Positions 52,627 through 61,815 of a DNA stretch of 64,000 nt are shown here, one piece after another; the first letter of the stretch is position 1, and each line of letters begins with the position of its first letter. Source of the stretch: Streptomyces monashensis (lineage in GTDB: Bacteria > Actinomycetota > Actinomycetes > Streptomycetales > Streptomycetaceae). The stretch is from the NCBI RefSeq assembly GCF_001866665.1, contig NZ_MLYO01000037.1, positions 17,279 through 81,278 of the forward strand, in the 5' to 3' direction. The position numbers and the translations under genes were made by a program. Under the pieces are notes generated by a model, which ran no database searches, was not told the DNA's origin, and saw only the letters and a list, made by a program, of their open reading frames with translations.

Positions 52627-53424
52627 ATGAGCACAGAGCACGTCCTCCAGGACCCGCCGCGGGGTCACGTACGCGCGCGCATACGCGAGAGCGCGAACAA
52701 GGTGCCGGAGGTCACCGTCTACTTCTGGATCATCAAGGTCCTCACCACCGGCATGGGCGAGACCGCCTCCGACTTCCTGGCCCACACGCTGGGCAATATC
52801 CCCGCGGTCGGCCTCGGCGGTCTGGCCTTCGTCGCCTCGCTCGTGCTCCAGTTCTCCGTCCGCCGGTACGTGGCCTGGATCTACTGGACGGCGATCGTCA
52901 TGGTCAGCGTGTTCGGCACGATGGCCGCCGACGCGCTCCACGTGGTCATCGGCGTCCCGTACACCCTGTCCACCCCGCTCTTCCTCGTCGCCCTCGCGAC
53001 CGTGTTCGCGCTCTGGTACGCGAGCGAGCGCACCCTGTCCATCCACTCCATCCGTACGCGCCGCCGGGAGTTGTTCTACTGGGCCGCCGTCCTCGCCACG
53101 TTCGCGCTGGGCACCGCCGCGGGCGACCTCACCGCCACCATCGGCCTCGGCTACCTGGGCTCGGCCGTCCTGTTCGCCGTGGCGATCTGCGTCCCGGCCA
53201 TCGCCCACCGCGGCGGCCTCCTGGGCGCGGTGACCGCGTTCTGGACGGCGTACGTCATCACCCGCCCGCTCGGCGCCTCGCTCGCGGACTGGATGGCCCT
53301 GCCGGGCAAGCGCGGCGGCCTGGACTGGGGCCTCGGTCCGGTGACGCTGTCCTGGACGGTGGCGATCGTCGGCTTCGTGGTCTTCCTCGCGCTGACCCGA
53401 CGGGACACCGCGCCCGCCGCCTGA
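52627..53424 (+). CDS. COG4705-type integral membrane protein
   Basis: A 265-residue protein with eight or so hydrophobic segments. KVPEVTVYFWIIKVLTTGMG, then ETASDFL, and later FALGTAAGDLTATIGLGYLG give two related repeats with Glu/Asp in the membrane, typical of the COG4705 family. Mono- or divalent metal transport has been suggested for such repeats but is unproven. An in-frame upstream ATG at 52534 would add 31 unlikely residues. A hairpin at 53467-53496 ends the gene. Confidence 0.85.
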   Translation: MSTEHVLQDPPRGHVRARIRESANKVPEVTVYFWIIKVLTTGMGETASDFLAHTLGNIPAVGLGGLAFVASLVLQFSVRRYVAWIYWTAIVMVSVFGTMAADALHVVIGVPYTLSTPLFLVALATVFALWYASERTLSIHSIRTRRRELFYWAAVLATFALGTAAGDLTATIGLGYLGSAVLFAVAICVPAIAHRGGLLGAVTAFWTAYVITRPLGASLADWMALPGKRGGLDWGLGPVTLSWTVAIVGFVVFLALTRRDTAPAA

Positions 53425-53466
53425 CAGCGGCCGTCCAGAACATCCCCGACACGACGCCGGTTCTGC

Positions 53467-53496
53467 TTCCCGGCCGGTTCCACCACCGGCCGGGAA
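53467..53496 (+). terminator. terminator after the COG4705 gene
   Basis: TTCCCGGCCGG (53467-53477) pairs exactly with 53486-53496 around an 8-base loop, 42 bases past the stop. Confidence 0.8.
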
Positions 53497-53520
53497 CCCG
53501 ATGACCGGCGCCCAGCAGAA

Positions 53521-53554
53521 AGGGGCCGTGCCAGATCTCTCTGACACGGCCCCT
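53521..53554 (-). terminator. terminator of the third tRNA-Pro
   Basis: AGGGGCCGTG (53521-53530) pairs with CACGGCCCCT (53545-53554), 20 bases beyond the 3' end of the tRNA. Confidence 0.85.
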
Positions 53555-53573
53555 GACTTGCATGCTGTGCAAG

Positions 53574-53647
<74 letters not shown>

Positions 53648-53735
53648 GTGCCGTTTGACCTGGGGTTTCCCCGGTCGAAACGTGCAGGGAAACAATACCG
53701 CACTCGGATCGCTCGTCGCGCCCCGCTTTTCGCTG

Positions 53736-53766
53736 TTGACCTCAAGTTCGGTTGAGGTTGCACGAT
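53736..53766 (+). promoter_or_regulatory. SoxR/MerR-type promoter of the transketolase genes
   Basis: -35 TTGACC (53736-53741) and -10 CACGAT (53761-53766) are 19 bases apart, the stretched spacing of MerR-family promoters. Between them lies CCTCAAGTTCGGTTGAGG (53740-53757), a palindrome with CCTCAA/TTGAGG arms like known SoxR boxes. The ATG at 53774 is at the expected transcription start, so the mRNA is probably leaderless. Confidence 0.75.
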
Positions 53767-53773
53767 CGACGGC

Positions 53774-54481
53774 ATGACGATCACAGCGGACCACGGCCGG
53801 ACCCACGGCTACGACGATCTCCCCGGGCTGATGGGCCTGATGACCGGCGACGAGAAACACGGACCGGCGGCCACCTCCACGCTCGACGTGCTCTGGGTGC
53901 TCTACGACCGGGTGCTGAGGGTGACTCCGCGGCGGCGGGACGATCCGGCCCGGGACCGGTTCCTGCTGAGCAAGGGGCACGGGCCGATGGCGTACTACGC
54001 GGTGCTGGCCGCGAAGGGGTTCGTGCCGGTCGACTGGCTGCCCGGGTTCGGGGCGTACGACTCCCCGCTCGGCCATCACCCCGACCGGGTCCTGGTGCCG
54101 GGGGCCGAGATCGCCAGCGGGTCGCTCGGGCACGGGCTGCCCATCGCCGTGGGCACCGCCCTGGGACTGCGGGCGCAGGGGCTGCGCGACCCGGCGGTCT
54201 GGGTGCTGATCGGGGACGCCGAGCTGGACGAGGGCAGCAACCACGAGGCGATCGCCTTCGCGGGGCCCGCCGGTCTGGAGCGGCTGCACACGATCGTGGT
54301 CGACAACTCCTCCGCCAGCCATGCGCGGCCCGGCGGGATCGCCGCCCGGTTCGAGGCCGCGGGCTGGTCCGCGGTGACCGTCGACGGGCGCGACCACGAG
54401 GCCCTGTACGACGCCTTCACGGCGCCGCATCCCGGACGGCCGCACGTGGTCGTGGCCCGGGTCGAGCCGAAGACCGCCTGA
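53774..54481 (+). CDS. transketolase, N-terminal (TPP) subunit
   Basis: A 235-residue protein equal to the N-terminal half of transketolase. Motifs: LSKGHGPMAYYAVLA, ASGSLGHGLPIAVG, and the thiamin-diphosphate/Mg site VLIGDAELDEGSNHEA followed by VVDNSS. The second half is encoded separately 36 bases downstream, as in archaea and some bacteria. Promoter structure suggests redox control through a SoxR-like regulator, with NADPH or pentose balance as a possible reason. Substrate class (pentose phosphate or other ketose) is not certain. Confidence 0.92.
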   Translation: MTITADHGRTHGYDDLPGLMGLMTGDEKHGPAATSTLDVLWVLYDRVLRVTPRRRDDPARDRFLLSKGHGPMAYYAVLAAKGFVPVDWLPGFGAYDSPLGHHPDRVLVPGAEIASGSLGHGLPIAVGTALGLRAQGLRDPAVWVLIGDAELDEGSNHEAIAFAGPAGLERLHTIVVDNSSASHARPGGIAARFEAAGWSAVTVDGRDHEALYDAFTAPHPGRPHVVVARVEPKTA

Positions 54482-54517
54482 AACTCCCTCCCCCACCGTC
54501 TTGAAGGGCTCTCTGTC

Positions 54518-55441
54518 ATGGACACCATGCGTGAACGTTTCGCTCCCGTCGTCTCCCGGATGCTGGACGAGGACCCGCGCGTCGCGGTCGTCCTCGCCGA
54601 GATCGGCAAGGACGGCTTCCGCGAGGCGATGGCCCGGCATCCCGACCGGGTGATCAACGTCGGCATCCGGGAGCAGCTGCTGGTCGGGGCGGCGGCCGGG
54701 CTGGCGCTGACCGGGCTGCGCCCCGTCGTGCACACCTTCGCGAGCTTCCTCGTGGAGCGGCCGTTCGAGCAGGTCAAACTGGATCTGGGGCACCAGGAGG
54801 CGGGGGCGGTGCTGGTCAGCGCGGCGGCCTCGTTCGACTGGCCGGCGGGTGGCTACACGCACATGTCCCCCGGGGACGTGGCGCTGCTCGACACCCTGGA
54901 CGGCTGGACCGTCCATGTGCCCGGGCATCCGGACGAGGCGGAGACCCTGCTGCACCACGCGGTGGCCGCGGGCGACGACAAGGTCTACGTGCGGCTCTCC
55001 GTCCAGTCCAACCGGCGCGGGCGGGTGATCGACGGACGGCGCCTCGTCACGGTCCGCGAAGGTCGCGCCGGGGTGGTCGTCGCGGTCGGGCCGATGCTGG
55101 ACACCGTGCTCGCCGCCACGGAGGGGCTGGACGTGACCGTGCTGTACGCGACGACCGTACGGCCCCTCGACACGGCGGGCCTGCGTCGGGCCACGCAGGC
55201 GGCGGGCACCGACGTCGTCCTGGTCGAGCCGTATCTGGCCGGCACCTCGACGGCCGCGGTGAGCGAGGCCCTGTCCGACGTGCCGCACCGGGTGCTGGGC
55301 CTGGGCGTGGGACGCCGGGAGCTGCGCCGCTACGGGACGGTCGAGGAGCACGTGGCCGCGCACGGGCTGGACGCGCGGAGCCTGCGGGGGCGGATCGGCG
55401 CGTTCGTGAGGGCGCAGGGGCGGGTGGCCGCCGGGGTGTGA
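54518..55441 (+). CDS. transketolase, C-terminal subunit
   Basis: A 307-residue protein with the pyrimidine-binding and C-terminal domains. The TPP Glu is in INVGIREQLL, the pyrimidine-side residues in TFASFLVERPFEQVKLDLGH, and the C-terminal domain starts at GRAGVVVAVGPMLDTVLAA. With the upstream gene it forms the full enzyme, probably an alpha2beta2 tetramer. It ends 29 bases before the convergent MFS gene's stop. Confidence 0.92.
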   Translation: MDTMRERFAPVVSRMLDEDPRVAVVLAEIGKDGFREAMARHPDRVINVGIREQLLVGAAAGLALTGLRPVVHTFASFLVERPFEQVKLDLGHQEAGAVLVSAAASFDWPAGGYTHMSPGDVALLDTLDGWTVHVPGHPDEAETLLHHAVAAGDDKVYVRLSVQSNRRGRVIDGRRLVTVREGRAGVVVAVGPMLDTVLAATEGLDVTVLYATTVRPLDTAGLRRATQAAGTDVVLVEPYLAGTSTAAVSEALSDVPHRVLGLGVGRRELRRYGTVEEHVAAHGLDARSLRGRIGAFVRAQGRVAAGV

Positions 55442-55470
55442 CCCGCGGCGCGGTGGTGACACAGGGGGTG

Positions 55471-56769
55471 TCAGCGCGCGGGGGTGTTCGCCTCCGCCCG
55501 GAGCAGGCCGCGAATCGGCGGGATCGCCAGCAGGGCCGTGGCCACCGCCAGGCTGGTCGCGGCGGAGGCCAGCAGGACGTGGTCGGCGCCGAACGTCCCG
55601 GCCGCCGGGCCGGCGAGGGCCTGGCCGACCGGCATCATGGCGAGGGAGCCGGCGACGTCGTAGGCGTGGATGCGGTTGAGGACGTCGGCGGGGACCTGGG
55701 TCTGCACGGTGGTCGCCCACATCACGCTCCAGAAGGACATCCCGGCACCGGCGACGGCCGCGCCGGCCGCCGTCGCCGGTACGCCGAGGCCCGCGCCGAC
55801 GGCCGCCGGGAAGACGAAGAAGGCGAACAGCGCGAGCGCGCCCGCGCGGAGCATGCGGCGCGGACGCAGCCGCAGGGCGAGGACGCCGCCGACGACGGTG
55901 CCCGCGCCGAGGGCCGAGTTGACCAGGCCGTAGGCGCGCGGGCCGTGGTGCCCGACGACCTCGGTGGCCACCAGCGGGACCGTGGGGCCGTAGGCCGCGA
56001 TCATGTACAGGCACCAGACGGCGATCACACCCCACAGCCAGGTGCGGGACCTGAACTCCCGCCAGCCCTGGGCCAGATCGGCCCGGAAGGCGCGCCGGGC
56101 GCGGCCGGCCGCCGCGCGGGCGCCCGCGGGCGGCGGGGGCAGCCGGAGCAGCAGCAGGCACAGGGCGCTGGACGCGTAGGTGGCGGCGTGCGCCGCGAAG
56201 ACTCCACCGGGAGAGGCGAGGCCGACCAGGAGACCGGCGACGGCCGGGCCGGCGAGCTGGGCGGCTGACTCGGCGACGCGGATCGCGCCGTTCGCGCCCT
56301 GGATGTCGGCGGCCAGCCGGGGCACCGTACTGGCCACGCCCGGCTGGAAGACGGCTCCCGCGACGCCGTTGACGAACCCGATGGCGCAGATCTGCCACAG
56401 CACCACGTTCCCGGTGAAGAACAGGCTCGCGGCGAGGGACTGGGTGCAGAGCCGGACGAGGTCGGCGCCGATCATCAGCCGGCGGGTGCTGAAGCGGTCG
56501 GCGAAGACCCCGCCGAAGACGACGAGTCCGGCGAACGCGGCCGCCGTCGAGGCCATCGCGAGGCCCACCGCGCCCGCGCCGTACCCGTGCTCCAGCAGGC
56601 CGGCGGCGAGGGCCACGGGCAGCATGGTGTCGCCGAGGCGGGCGACGGCCCGGGCCGCGAAGAACAGGGCGAAGTCCCGTGACCAGACGGCCACGGCGCC
56701 GCCTTCGGAGCGCCGTGTCCCGTGCGTTTCCTCGGTGGTGCGGTCGTGTCGCGCGTCCGTGCCCGTCAT
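55471..56769 (-). CDS. MFS transporter (MdfA/enterobactin-exporter-like)
   Basis: A 432-residue transporter with 12 hydrophobic segments. VARLGDTMLPVALAAGLLEH and GGVFADRFSTRRLMI are the helix 1 and motif A regions; GLVNSALGAGTVVGGVLALR is the second-half counterpart. It resembles the MFS_3 group (siderophore or macrolide exporters). A 25-residue charged N-terminus precedes helix 1. It has no adjacent regulator. Confidence 0.9.
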   Translation of the reverse strand: MTGTDARHDRTTEETHGTRRSEGGAVAVWSRDFALFFAARAVARLGDTMLPVALAAGLLEHGYGAGAVGLAMASTAAAFAGLVVFGGVFADRFSTRRLMIGADLVRLCTQSLAASLFFTGNVVLWQICAIGFVNGVAGAVFQPGVASTVPRLAADIQGANGAIRVAESAAQLAGPAVAGLLVGLASPGGVFAAHAATYASSALCLLLLRLPPPPAGARAAAGRARRAFRADLAQGWREFRSRTWLWGVIAVWCLYMIAAYGPTVPLVATEVVGHHGPRAYGLVNSALGAGTVVGGVLALRLRPRRMLRAGALALFAFFVFPAAVGAGLGVPATAAGAAVAGAGMSFWSVMWATTVQTQVPADVLNRIHAYDVAGSLAMMPVGQALAGPAAGTFGADHVLLASAATSLAVATALLAIPPIRGLLRAEANTPAR

Positions 56770-56864
56770 CGCGGATGCCCCTCCCCTGCCGGTCCGGCCG
56801 GGCCGCCGGGACGCCCGCGCCGCGCGGGATCATGCCACGCCGGGCCCGCGCGCACCGGGAATTC

Positions 56865-57224
56865 TCACTCCGCGGACGGGCGGCCCAACTCGGGGTGGGC
56901 GTCGAGGAGTCGGGGCGGGGCGGCCTGGCGCCAGGAGTCGGCGAGGATGTCGCGCAGCTCGTCCTCGTCCTCCAGCGCCCCGAGTCTCGCTCTCACCCAG
57001 GCGAACTGGGCCTCGTGGTCGGCGACCCAGAACTTCTCGGGCTCGGCCAGGACCAGTTCGTCGCGCTCCTCCTTGGGGCAGCGCACGGCGATGGACGTCT
57101 CCTCCTCGGGCAGGGTCGCGAACATCTTCCCGGCCACCCGGAAGGTGGGCATGCTCCAGGCGATCTTCTCGGTGGTCTCCGGCAGGGAGAGGGCGATACG
57201 GCGTACGTCTTCAGCGTCCGGCAT
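56865..57224 (-). CDS. MmcQ/YjbR-family protein
   Basis: A 119-residue protein of the MmcQ/YjbR (DUF419) family. The start MPDAEDVRRIALSLPETTEK and the core FRVAGKMFATLPEEETSIAV are the conserved parts, with an ARLGALEDEDELRDILADSW C-terminus. The fold is double-wing DNA-binding-like. Function unproven. Confidence 0.88.
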   Translation of the reverse strand: MPDAEDVRRIALSLPETTEKIAWSMPTFRVAGKMFATLPEEETSIAVRCPKEERDELVLAEPEKFWVADHEAQFAWVRARLGALEDEDELRDILADSWRQAAPPRLLDAHPELGRPSAE

Positions 57225-57254
57225 GCAACGCACCGTAGCCCCTGGCACTGACAG

Positions 57255-57791
57255 TCACCCTCCGGGCCGCCGGACATCGAGCCGCTTGAAATACAGGGTC
57301 GTCGGCCGCAGCTCGCCCGCCGGGCTCAGCGCGTAGTCGGGGATGACGCCGGCCCGGGTCCACCCGGCCGAGCGGTAGAGCCGCTCGGCCGGGCTGTCGG
57401 TCTCGGTGTCGAGGTGCAGCAGGGTGATGCCGGCCGCGGCGGCGGCTTCCTCGGCGGTGGTGAGGAGGCGGCGGCCGAGGCCCCGCCCGCGCGCGGAGCG
57501 GTGCACCATCAGCTTCACCAGTTCCGCGCGGTGGCGGCTGTTCGGCTTGTCGGGGTGGGCGAGGCTCACGGTCCCGGCGACCCGGCCGGTGCCGTCCAGG
57601 GCCGCCCACACGGCGAGCCGGCCCTCCGCCGTCGCGGCCGCCCGCTCCCGCCACCAGGCGACGGCCTCCGCGTGTCCGAGCGGGCCGGGGAAGCCGACCG
57701 AGGCGCCGCCGGCCACGGTGTCGGCCAGCAGCTCCGCCAACTCCCCCGCCCGCTCCCGTATCCGGCCGCCGTCCCAGCGCTCCACCCTCAC
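57255..57791 (-). CDS. GNAT-family N-acetyltransferase
   Basis: A 178-residue acetyltransferase. The acetyl-CoA-binding segment is AELVKLMVHRSARGRGLGRR with the Arg/Gly-x-x-Gly loop, followed by LLHLDTETDSPAERLYRSAG. Start GTG overlaps the stop of the XRE-cupin gene (GTGA at 57788-57791), so the two are coupled. Substrate unknown, perhaps an amine or antibiotic. Confidence 0.9.
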   Translation of the reverse strand: MRVERWDGGRIRERAGELAELLADTVAGGASVGFPGPLGHAEAVAWWRERAAATAEGRLAVWAALDGTGRVAGTVSLAHPDKPNSRHRAELVKLMVHRSARGRGLGRRLLTTAEEAAAAAGITLLHLDTETDSPAERLYRSAGWTRAGVIPDYALSPAGELRPTTLYFKRLDVRRPGG

Positions 57792-58372
57792 GGCCGCACC
57801 ACCACCAGCGCGTACCGCGTACCGCCCGGTCCGCCGCAGCGGAACCGGGTCGGGCCGGCCACGCGCATCCGCAGGCAGTCTCCGGTGTCCAGGTGGTGGG
57901 CCCGGTCCCCGACGGTCACCTCCAGGGCGCCGTCCAGCACCCACAGATGCTGTTCCAGGCCGGTCACGGGCGGGCGGTCGTAGGCGATGTCGGCGCCGGG
58001 CGCGAGCCGGCCCTCGACGAGTTCGCCGCGCAGGCCGGGGTGCGGCGGGGAGACGGAGCGCCGTACGAAGCCCGAGCCGTGGTCCGCCCAGAGCCGCTGG
58101 TCGGCGGCCCGCACCAGCGGGGCCGGGGCCGGCTCGACCTCGCTGAGCAGCTGGGACATGGTGCGGCCGTAGGCGTGGCAGAGGCGGTTCAGCAGGGCGG
58201 CGGTGGGGCTGGTCTCGGCGCGTTCGGCACGCGACAGGGTCGACCGGCTCACCCCGCTGCGCTCGGCCAACTCGCCCAGGGACCAGCCGTGTTGGGCCCG
58301 CAGCTCGGCCAGCCGGGCGCCGAGGCGGGTGTCGAGTCCGGTGTCGAGGGGATCCTCCGGGGCATTTCTCAT
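57788..58372 (-). CDS. XRE-cupin transcriptional regulator
   Basis: A 194-residue regulator. The N-terminal helix-turn-helix is AELRAQHGWSLGELAERSGV followed by SRSTLSRAERAETSP; the C-terminal cupin runs from about residue 100 (GLEQHLWVLDGALEVTVGD, HHLDTGDCLRM). Such proteins sense small ligands and often control the neighbouring gene. It is coupled to the GNAT gene (GTGA), its likely target. Confidence 0.92.
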   Translation of the reverse strand: MRNAPEDPLDTGLDTRLGARLAELRAQHGWSLGELAERSGVSRSTLSRAERAETSPTAALLNRLCHAYGRTMSQLLSEVEPAPAPLVRAADQRLWADHGSGFVRRSVSPPHPGLRGELVEGRLAPGADIAYDRPPVTGLEQHLWVLDGALEVTVGDRAHHLDTGDCLRMRVAGPTRFRCGGPGGTRYALVVVRP

Positions 58373-58418
58373 ATCCGGGACGCTATCCCGAATGTGAGAC
58401 GATCGCGTTACGGAAGCC

Positions 58419-59324
58419 TCACGCCTCCTGTGCCGCCCGTCCCAGTGCCTCCAGCACCGGGCGGATCAGCGGGTGCCCCTCGGCTCCGCGCCGTACGGCG
58501 GCGAAGACGCGGCGGGTCGGGGCCACGCCGTCGACGGGGCGGACGATCACCCGGGTCAGGTCCATCCCGTTCAGCGCCGAGCGCGGTACGAGGGCCACGC
58601 CCGCGCCGGCCGAGGCCAGGGCGACGACGGCGCGGAAGTCGTCGGAGGAGTGCTCCAGCCGAGGCTCGAAACCGGCGCTCTCGCAGGCGAGGACGACCAC
58701 CTCGTGACAGGGATTGCCGGGGTACGGGCCGATCCAGGCGTCCTTGGCCAGGTCGGCGAGGGGGACCTCGGCGCTGTCCGCGAGGCGGTGGCCGACCGGG
58801 ACGACGGCGTCGAACGGCTCGGCATAGAGCGGCACATGGGTGAGCCGGGGATCGTCGGCCGGCGGGGCGCCCCGGTACTCCACCGCGACCGCCACGTCGA
58901 CCTGCCGGTCCAGCACCATCGGCAGGCTCGCGTCGCCCTCCGCGTCCTGGACGCGGATGCGTATGCCGGGCGCCGTGTCCGCGAGCCGGGCCACGGCCGG
59001 GGCCACGACCTGGGCGATGCCGGTCGCGAAGGCGGCCACGGTGACCGTGCCCGCCTCGCCCGAGCCGTATGCCGCCAGCTCCGCCTCGGCCCGCTCCAGC
59101 TGGGCGAGGACCGCGTTGGTGTGGCCGAGCAGGATCTCGCCGGCCGGGGTGAGCCGGACGCCCTTCGCGCCGCGCTCGACCAGCCGGTGGCCGGTCTCCT
59201 GCTCCAGGGCCGTCAGCTGCTGGGAGACGGCGGACGGGGTGAGGTAGAGCGCGGCGGCCGCCGCCGTGACCGTGCGGTGGTCGGCCACCGCACGGAGGAT
59301 GTGGAGCCGCCGTGCCTCGATCAT
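58419..59324 (-). CDS. LysR-family regulator next to threonine catabolism
   Basis: A 301-residue LysR protein. The helix-turn-helix is TVTAAAAALYLTPSAVSQQL followed by TALEQETGHRLVERGAKGVR; the effector domain runs from about residue 92. It follows kbl on the same strand with a 31-base gap. As far as I remember, this tdh-kbl-LysR order also occurs in S. coelicolor. A role in controlling threonine/glycine breakdown is inferred from this placement. Confidence 0.9.
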   Translation of the reverse strand: MIEARRLHILRAVADHRTVTAAAAALYLTPSAVSQQLTALEQETGHRLVERGAKGVRLTPAGEILLGHTNAVLAQLERAEAELAAYGSGEAGTVTVAAFATGIAQVVAPAVARLADTAPGIRIRVQDAEGDASLPMVLDRQVDVAVAVEYRGAPPADDPRLTHVPLYAEPFDAVVPVGHRLADSAEVPLADLAKDAWIGPYPGNPCHEVVVLACESAGFEPRLEHSSDDFRAVVALASAGAGVALVPRSALNGMDLTRVIVRPVDGVAPTRRVFAAVRRGAEGHPLIRPVLEALGRAAQEA

Positions 59325-59355
59325 GCCCTCAATTATCGCAAGGCGTCCGAGCTGC

Positions 59356-60555
59356 TCAGGCCCCCAGTGCCGCGCGCGCCGCGAGGAACGCGTCCACCGC
59401 GCGGTTGACGTCGTCCGTGGAGTGCGCGGCGGACAGCTGGACGCGGATGCGGGCCTGGCCCTGCGGGACGACCGGGTACGAGAAGCCGATCACGTACACG
59501 CCGCGCTCCAGCAGCAGCTCGGCCATGCGGCCCGCCTCGGACGCGTCGCCGATCATCACGGGGGCGATGGCGTGGTCGCCGGGGAGGATGTCGAAGCCCT
59601 CCTCGGTCATCCGGCGGCGGAACAGCGCGGTGTTCCCGGTCAGCCGGACGCGCAGGTCGTCCGCCGACTCCAGCAGGTCGAGGACCTTCAGGGAGGCGGC
59701 GGCGATCACCGGGGCGAGGGTGTTGGAGAACAGGTAGGGGCGGGAGCGCTGGCGCAGCAGGGCGACGATCTCGGCGCGGGCGGCGACGTAGCCGCCGGAG
59801 GCGCCGCCGAGGGCCTTGCCGAGGGTGCCGGTGACGATGTCGACGCGGTCCATGACGCCGTGCAGTTCGGGGGTGCCGCGGCCGGTGGGGCCGACGAAGC
59901 CGACGGCGTGCGAGTCGTCGACCATGACCATCGCGTCGTGGCGGTCGGCGAGGTCGCAGATCTCGCGCAGGGGCGCCACATAGCCGTCCATGGAGAAGAC
60001 GCCGTCGGTGACGATCAGCTTCCGGCGGGCGCCGCCCTCGGTGGCCTCCTTGAGCTTCGCCTCCAGGTCGGCGAGGTCGCGGTTGGCGTAGCGGAAGCGG
60101 CGGGCCTTGGACAGGCGGATGCCGTCGATGATGGAGGCGTGGTTGAGGGCGTCGGAGATGACCGCGTCCTCCTCGCCGAGCAGCGTCTCGAAGACGCCGC
60201 CGTTGGCGTCGAAGCAGGAGGAGTACAGGATCGTGTCCTCCTGGCCGAGGAAGGAGGACAGGCGCGCCTCCAGCTCCTTGTGCACCTCCTGGGTGCCGCA
60301 GATGAAGCGGACCGAGGCCATGCCGTAGCCCCAGCGGTCCAGGGCCTCGTGGGCGGCGGCGATCACCTCGGGGTGGTCGGCGAGGCCGAGGTAGTTGTTG
60401 GCACAGAAGTTGAGGACCTCACCGGGGCGGCCGCCGGCGGTGACGCCGACGGTCGCGGACTGCGGGGTGCCGATGACGCGCTCGGGCTTGTGCAGACCGG
60501 CGGCGCGGATCTCGTCGAGGGTGGCGCGCAGGTCGTCGCGGACGGTGTCGAACAT
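59356..60555 (-). CDS. kbl: 2-amino-3-ketobutyrate coenzyme A ligase
   Basis: A 399-residue PLP enzyme of the alpha-oxoamine synthase family. The cofactor Lys lies in VTGTLGKALGGASGGYV near residue 245, with MVMVDDSHAVGFVGPTGRG before it and FCANNYLGLADHPEVIAAAH at the N-terminus. It cleaves 2-amino-3-ketobutyrate with CoA to glycine and acetyl-CoA, the step after Tdh. The tdh gene lies 40 bases upstream on the same strand, so they form an operon. Confidence 0.97.
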   Translation of the reverse strand: MFDTVRDDLRATLDEIRAAGLHKPERVIGTPQSATVGVTAGGRPGEVLNFCANNYLGLADHPEVIAAAHEALDRWGYGMASVRFICGTQEVHKELEARLSSFLGQEDTILYSSCFDANGGVFETLLGEEDAVISDALNHASIIDGIRLSKARRFRYANRDLADLEAKLKEATEGGARRKLIVTDGVFSMDGYVAPLREICDLADRHDAMVMVDDSHAVGFVGPTGRGTPELHGVMDRVDIVTGTLGKALGGASGGYVAARAEIVALLRQRSRPYLFSNTLAPVIAAASLKVLDLLESADDLRVRLTGNTALFRRRMTEEGFDILPGDHAIAPVMIGDASEAGRMAELLLERGVYVIGFSYPVVPQGQARIRVQLSAAHSTDDVNRAVDAFLAARAALGA

Positions 60556-60595
60556 GGGGAAGCTCCTGAAAGTGCGTGCGCGGAACGGGGGTTGC

Positions 60596-61624
60596 TCAGG
60601 CGGTCCAGTCGAGGATGACCTTGCCGCCCTTGCCGCTCGCGGCGTCGGCGAAGGCCGCCTCGAAGTCGCGGTAGCCGTACCGGCCGGTGATCACGGGGGC
60701 GAGGTCCAGGCCGCCCTCCAGCAGCACCGACATCGCGTACCAGGTCTCGAACATCTCGCGGCCGTAGATGCCCTTGATGGTGATCATCGAGGTGACGATC
60801 CGCGACCAGTCGACCGGGAACTCCTGCGCGGGCAGGCCGAGCATCGCGATCCGGCCGCCGTGCGTCATGTTGGCGATCATGTCCCGCATGGCCTCGGGGC
60901 GGCCGGACATCTCCAGGCCGATGTCGAAGCCCTCGCGCAGGCCCAGCTCGCGCTGGCCGTCGGCGATGGTGGACGTGGCGACGTTCAGGGCGAGGCTGGC
61001 CCCTATCTTGCGGGCCAGCTCCAGGCGCTCCTCGCTGACGTCGGTGACGACGACGTTGCGGGCGCCGGCGTGCCGGGCGACGGCGGCGGCCATCAGGCCG
61101 ATGGGTCCGGCACCGGTGATCAGGACGTCCTCGCCGACCAGCGGGAAGGACAGCGCGGTGTGCACGGCGTTGCCGAACGGGTCGAAGATCGCGGCGACGT
61201 CGAGGTCGACGGGGACGCGGTGCACCCACACGTTGGTCGCGGGCAGGGCGACGTACTCGGCGAACGCGCCGTCGCGGCCGACCCCGAGGCCGACGGTGGC
61301 CCGGCAGAGGTGGCGGCGCCCGGCCAGGCAGTTGCGGCACTTGCCGCACACCAGATGGCCCTCGCCGCTGACCCGGTCCCCTATGCGGATGTCGGTCACG
61401 TCCCGGCCGGTCTCGACGACCTGACCGACGAACTCGTGCCCGATCGTGAGCGGGGTGCTGATCGCCTGCTGCGCCCAGCCGTCCCAGGCCCGGATGTGCA
61501 GGTCGGTGCCGCAGATACCGGTCCGCATGACCTTGATCAGTACGTCACCGGGGCCGATCTCGGGCTCCGGGACGTCCGTCAGCCAGAGTCCCGGCTCCGC
61601 CTTCTGCTTGACCAGCGCCTTCAC
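60596..61624 (-). CDS. tdh: L-threonine 3-dehydrogenase
   Basis: A 342-residue zinc alcohol dehydrogenase family enzyme. The catalytic zinc Cys is in RTGICGTDLHI, GHEFVGQVVE provides the next ligands, and CGKCRNCLAGRRHLC holds the four-Cys structural zinc. The NAD site is ITGAGPIGLMAAAVARHAGA. It oxidises threonine to 2-amino-3-ketobutyrate. I chose the GTG at 61624, which gives the standard family length. The 191-base upstream region is moderately AT-rich and should hold the operon promoter. Confidence 0.97.
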   Translation of the reverse strand: MKALVKQKAEPGLWLTDVPEPEIGPGDVLIKVMRTGICGTDLHIRAWDGWAQQAISTPLTIGHEFVGQVVETGRDVTDIRIGDRVSGEGHLVCGKCRNCLAGRRHLCRATVGLGVGRDGAFAEYVALPATNVWVHRVPVDLDVAAIFDPFGNAVHTALSFPLVGEDVLITGAGPIGLMAAAVARHAGARNVVVTDVSEERLELARKIGASLALNVATSTIADGQRELGLREGFDIGLEMSGRPEAMRDMIANMTHGGRIAMLGLPAQEFPVDWSRIVTSMITIKGIYGREMFETWYAMSVLLEGGLDLAPVITGRYGYRDFEAAFADAASGKGGKVILDWTA

Positions 61625-61815
61625 GAATGCGGCTCCTGTGCGTGAGATCCCGGCCCGCGGGCATGCCGAAGGCGCCCGCACCGGGTCAGAGGGGTGGAAT
61701 CACCCTGCAATCTGCCGTATGCGCGGCCGCGGGTCCATCGAGCTTTTCTTAACCGCCGCCTCAGCTTTCCTTCACGCCTCCTGAGTTTCCCGCGCCCCGG
61801 TACGGATCGGCGGAC

